This document shows, one piece after another, positions 6,283 through 8,220 of a stretch of 8,220 nt of DNA (its first letter is position 1; each line of letters starts with the position of its first letter). The translations under genes were made by a program, and so were the position numbers. The stretch spans positions 1 through 8,220 of the forward strand of contig JAHFVB010000212.1 of assembly GCA_023264755.1 (NCBI GenBank), in the 5' to 3' direction. The notes under the pieces are model-generated. The model ran no database searches. It was not told the DNA's origin and saw only the letters and a program-made list of their open reading frames with translations. This DNA comes from Mycobacterium sp. GTDB taxonomy: Bacteria; Actinomycetota; Actinomycetes; Mycobacteriales; Mycobacteriaceae.

Positions 6283-7128
6283 TTAGTCGCTCAGCCACTG
6301 CCGCCAGGCCACCAGCACCTGGTTCAGCTCGGCACCGAGCGTCTCGTGCACCGCCGCCGCGAGGTCCGCGTGGCCGGGCCCGCACGCCGCCAGGTACAGG
6401 CTGCGCAGCGTCGCTGGTCCGTACCGGTCGGCCAGGTAGCGGCTGAACCACCACGCCCGGTCGTAGGCCAGGGCCCGGGTCGCGGCGTCCCCATCGAATT
6501 CGGCGGCGGTGGGCAGCCGAGCCAGTTCGGTCGCCCGGCTCGGCCCCGGCCGTGGTTCGGGCGGGCGACCGACGAAGTCGGCGACCCCCTCGGTCAGGAC
6601 TTGCGGAGCGTCGGCGGTCGTCTGCGGTCTCGAGGCGTAGTGGAACAGTTCGTGGCGCAACACGAGGCGCAGCGCCGGCTGACTCATCGAGCCGGCGCCC
6701 GGGGCGAACAGGATCCGCTGGGCGGTGGTCGTTGCGGCGTTGTCCGGCGTTCCGCCGTCCAAGCCAAGGAACTCCTGATTGTCGCCCGCGGCGACGATGA
6801 GCACCTGGCGGGGCCAGTCCTCACCCCACAGGGCCGTGACGGCCTGCGCCGCGCCGTCCAGTTCGCTCGCGATCCGATCGGTCAGGAGCGACGCATCGGC
6901 TCCTGGTAGCGCCATCAGGGTGACGTTGCGGCCGTCGCTCAGGGTCCTGGAATTCGACGGCCCGGAACTCGACGGGTCGGCTGGCCCGACGTGCGTCCCG
7001 GCTGTCCCGGGCACCGCGGCGGTCGAGCTGGGCCACGCGATCAGCGCGCCGGCGAGCACGAGCTCGACGAGCAGCAGGGCACCTAGCAGGGGCCGCTCAG
7101 TAACGGCGGACGTTGTGAATCGGTGCAT
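6283..7128 (-). CDS. Membrane-anchored HExxH metallopeptidase-like protein (Rv2189c-like)
   Basis: A 281-residue protein with one N-terminal transmembrane segment or uncleaved signal (residues about 14-32, LLGALLLVELVLAGALIAW), a Ser/Pro/Gly-rich linker (33-65) and an extracytoplasmic domain. That domain has HELFH (159-163), a zinc-binding HExxH, followed by LTEGVADF (178-185), whose Glu180 sits where gluzincin peptidases place their third zinc ligand. A later AWWFSRYLADRYG segment (225-237) also recalls the peptidase MA clan. So a zinc peptidase is likely, but family and substrate are unknown. I choose the ATG at 7128 (GGTGG three bases before it), which gives a 32-bp overlap with the NlpC/P60 gene; an ATG at 7161 would add 11 residues. 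Context with a peptidoglycan hydrolase and PimB' suggests a cell-envelope role. Confidence 0.8.
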   Translation of the reverse strand: MHRFTTSAVTERPLLGALLLVELVLAGALIAWPSSTAAVPGTAGTHVGPADPSSSGPSNSRTLSDGRNVTLMALPGADASLLTDRIASELDGAAQAVTALWGEDWPRQVLIVAAGDNQEFLGLDGGTPDNAATTTAQRILFAPGAGSMSQPALRLVLRHELFHYASRPQTTADAPQVLTEGVADFVGRPPEPRPGPSRATELARLPTAAEFDGDAATRALAYDRAWWFSRYLADRYGPATLRSLYLAACGPGHADLAAAVHETLGAELNQVLVAWRQWLSD

Positions 7129-8220
7129 TGTCCACCGGGGCGACCCGCACCGGTGTGCCATAGGTGGACGCGTGCACCATCATGCCGTCGCCGATGTAGA
7201 TGCCGACGTGCGAGGCGTCCGAGTAGTAGGTGATGAGATCACCGGGCTGCATCTGGTCCATCGAGACGGACTGCCCACCTTGGGCGAGCGCTTGGCTGGA
7301 GTGCGGCAGGTTGACCCCAGCCTGGCCGAACGCCCACATGACCAGACCCGAGCAGTCGAACGCGTTGGGACCCGATGCACCCCACGAATAAGGGGACCCG
7401 ATTCTGGTCAAGGCGGCCTGCACAGCGACCGCCCCTTCGCCGCCGGGCATGGGCAGCGCCGCTTCCGGCGGGGCTATGTCACCTGGGGTGATCCCGCTCG
7501 GGGCCGCAGCAAGTACCTCGGGGTTGTCGGCGGGTGGCAAAGCCTCGGGAGCCGGCACGGGAGGTATCGCGGCGAGGGCTTCGCGTTGGGCGGGAGTGAG
7601 CTGGGTGTACTGCGATCGGACGATGCCGATCTGCACTTGGAGCTTGCTTTGCTTTGATTGCAAATCGGCGCGCACTGCGGCCGCTTGTTCCGCGGCGGTC
7701 TTGGCGCCGGCGGCCGATGCGGCCGAGGCGGCCTCGGCGCGAGCGGCCTGTTCACTGGCCGCCCGGAAGCTCTGCATCTGGGTGGACATCTCGGTACCCA
7801 TCGCGCGTTGGATGGCGAGCTGGTCGATGAGGTTCTGCGGGGAGTCGGCGGTCAGCATGGCGTTGAGTCCGTCGGTGCGACCACCCATGTACTGGGCTAC
7901 AGCAAACTTATCGACGGACGATTGGTACTTTGCCAGTTCCGCGTTGGCGGCATCCACCGCAGCCATGTCGGCTGCGTGTTGCGCATCCGAAGATTGTTGT
8001 GCCGCAACCTTTTTGTCGAGGTCGAGCTCCGCCGTATGCATGGCTTCGGTGGTCTGCTCGGCCTGCCTCGACAACTCATTGAGTTTCGCCAACGCATCGT
8101 CGGCAGGATCGGCGTGCACACTCCCGGCGACGATTCCGCCGAGCACCATTGCACCCGCAATCACGCTAACTAGGGGTCGCCGAATTCCATGGATGAGTCG
8201 CTGCGTGCGGTCGAGCGTCA
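7097..8220 (-). CDS. Secreted NlpC/P60 endopeptidase (Rv2190c-like), 5' end at window edge
   Basis: Exported peptidoglycan hydrolase, expected to cut within stem peptides (D-Glu to meso-diaminopimelate). Numbering from the GTG at 8164: hydrophobic signal core 1-18 ending SVHA, a Glu/Ala/Gln-rich coiled coil (20-175, Ala-rich at 135-165), a Pro/Ala-rich linker (200-240), and a C-terminal NlpC/P60 domain with catalytic Cys271 (FDCSGLVMW), His319 (SHVGIYIGDG) and His331 (MVHAS), a complete Cys-His-His triad. This resembles RipA-type proteins in which the coiled coil restrains the catalytic domain. The frame stays open to the right edge, and the added upstream residues (RTQRLIHGIRRPLVS) supply the positive n-region a signal peptide needs; the last two bases could be the TG of a start codon straddling the edge. 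So the start is not the GTG at 8164. First gene of the run leading to pimB'. Confidence 0.92.
   Translation of the reverse strand, partial: TLDRTQRLIHGIRRPLVSVIAGAMVLGGIVAGSVHADPADDALAKLNELSRQAEQTTEAMHTAELDLDKKVAAQQSSDAQHAADMAAVDAANAELAKYQSSVDKFAVAQYMGGRTDGLNAMLTADSPQNLIDQLAIQRAMGTEMSTQMQSFRAASEQAARAEAASAASAAGAKTAAEQAAAVRADLQSKQSKLQVQIGIVRSQYTQLTPAQREALAAIPPVPAPEALPPADNPEVLAAAPSGITPGDIAPPEAALPMPGGEGAVAVQAALTRIGSPYSWGASGPNAFDCSGLVMWAFGQAGVNLPHSSQALAQGGQSVSMDQMQPGDLITYYSDASHVGIYIGDGMMVHASTYGTPVRVAPVDNAPIHNVRRY

Noticed and set aside
1..8220. Mobile element, CRISPR array, tRNA or rRNA
   Set aside because: No transposase or integrase motifs, terminal inverted repeats, spaced direct repeats or RNA-gene signatures were seen on either strand; nearly all bases are explained by conserved chromosomal genes.

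Overview
The window is high-GC, densely packed actinobacterial DNA, almost certainly chromosomal sequence from a Mycobacterium/Mycolicibacterium species. Gene content, order and orientation match my recollection of the M. tuberculosis interval Rv2182c to Rv2190c: acyltransferase, small Cys-containing protein, ArsA-like ATPase, TB16.3 (SRPBCC), a second SRPBCC protein, fadD15 on the opposite strand, pimB', a metallopeptidase-like protein and an NlpC/P60 protein. That match is from memory, not a search. GTG starts are common (TB16.3, the ATPase, the Cys-containing protein, fadD15), as usual in this group.

Layout. Positions 1-490 (minus) hold the N-terminal 163 residues of a PlsC-type acyltransferase that runs off the left edge. 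Positions 606-2700 (minus) hold three genes joined by two GTGA start/stop overlaps: TB16.3-like SRPBCC protein, then an ArsA-type ATPase with a C-terminal Hsp20-like domain, then a Cys/Pro-rich small protein. A second SRPBCC gene (2823-3212, minus) lies 122 bp upstream of TB16.3. fadD15 (3322-5133) is the only plus-strand gene. It diverges from the SRPBCC gene across a 109-bp promoter region and converges on pimB' with the two stop codons overlapping. Positions 5130-8220 (minus) hold a second tight gene run: NlpC/P60 endopeptidase, then a membrane-anchored HExxH protein (32-bp overlap), then pimB' (10-bp gap).

How the genes fit together. The right-hand run concerns the cell envelope: PimB' adds the second mannose in phosphatidylinositol mannoside (PIM) synthesis, and the NlpC/P60 protein is a secreted peptidoglycan hydrolase. 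The left-hand run and fadD15 point to lipid handling: fatty acid activation, phospholipid acylation and two small proteins of a hydrophobic-ligand-binding fold. The ArsA/Get3-like ATPase coupled to one of them is the least understood part. No mobile element, CRISPR array, tRNA or rRNA was seen, and there is no sign of an accessory island. The region looks like conserved core genome with several uncharacterised proteins.
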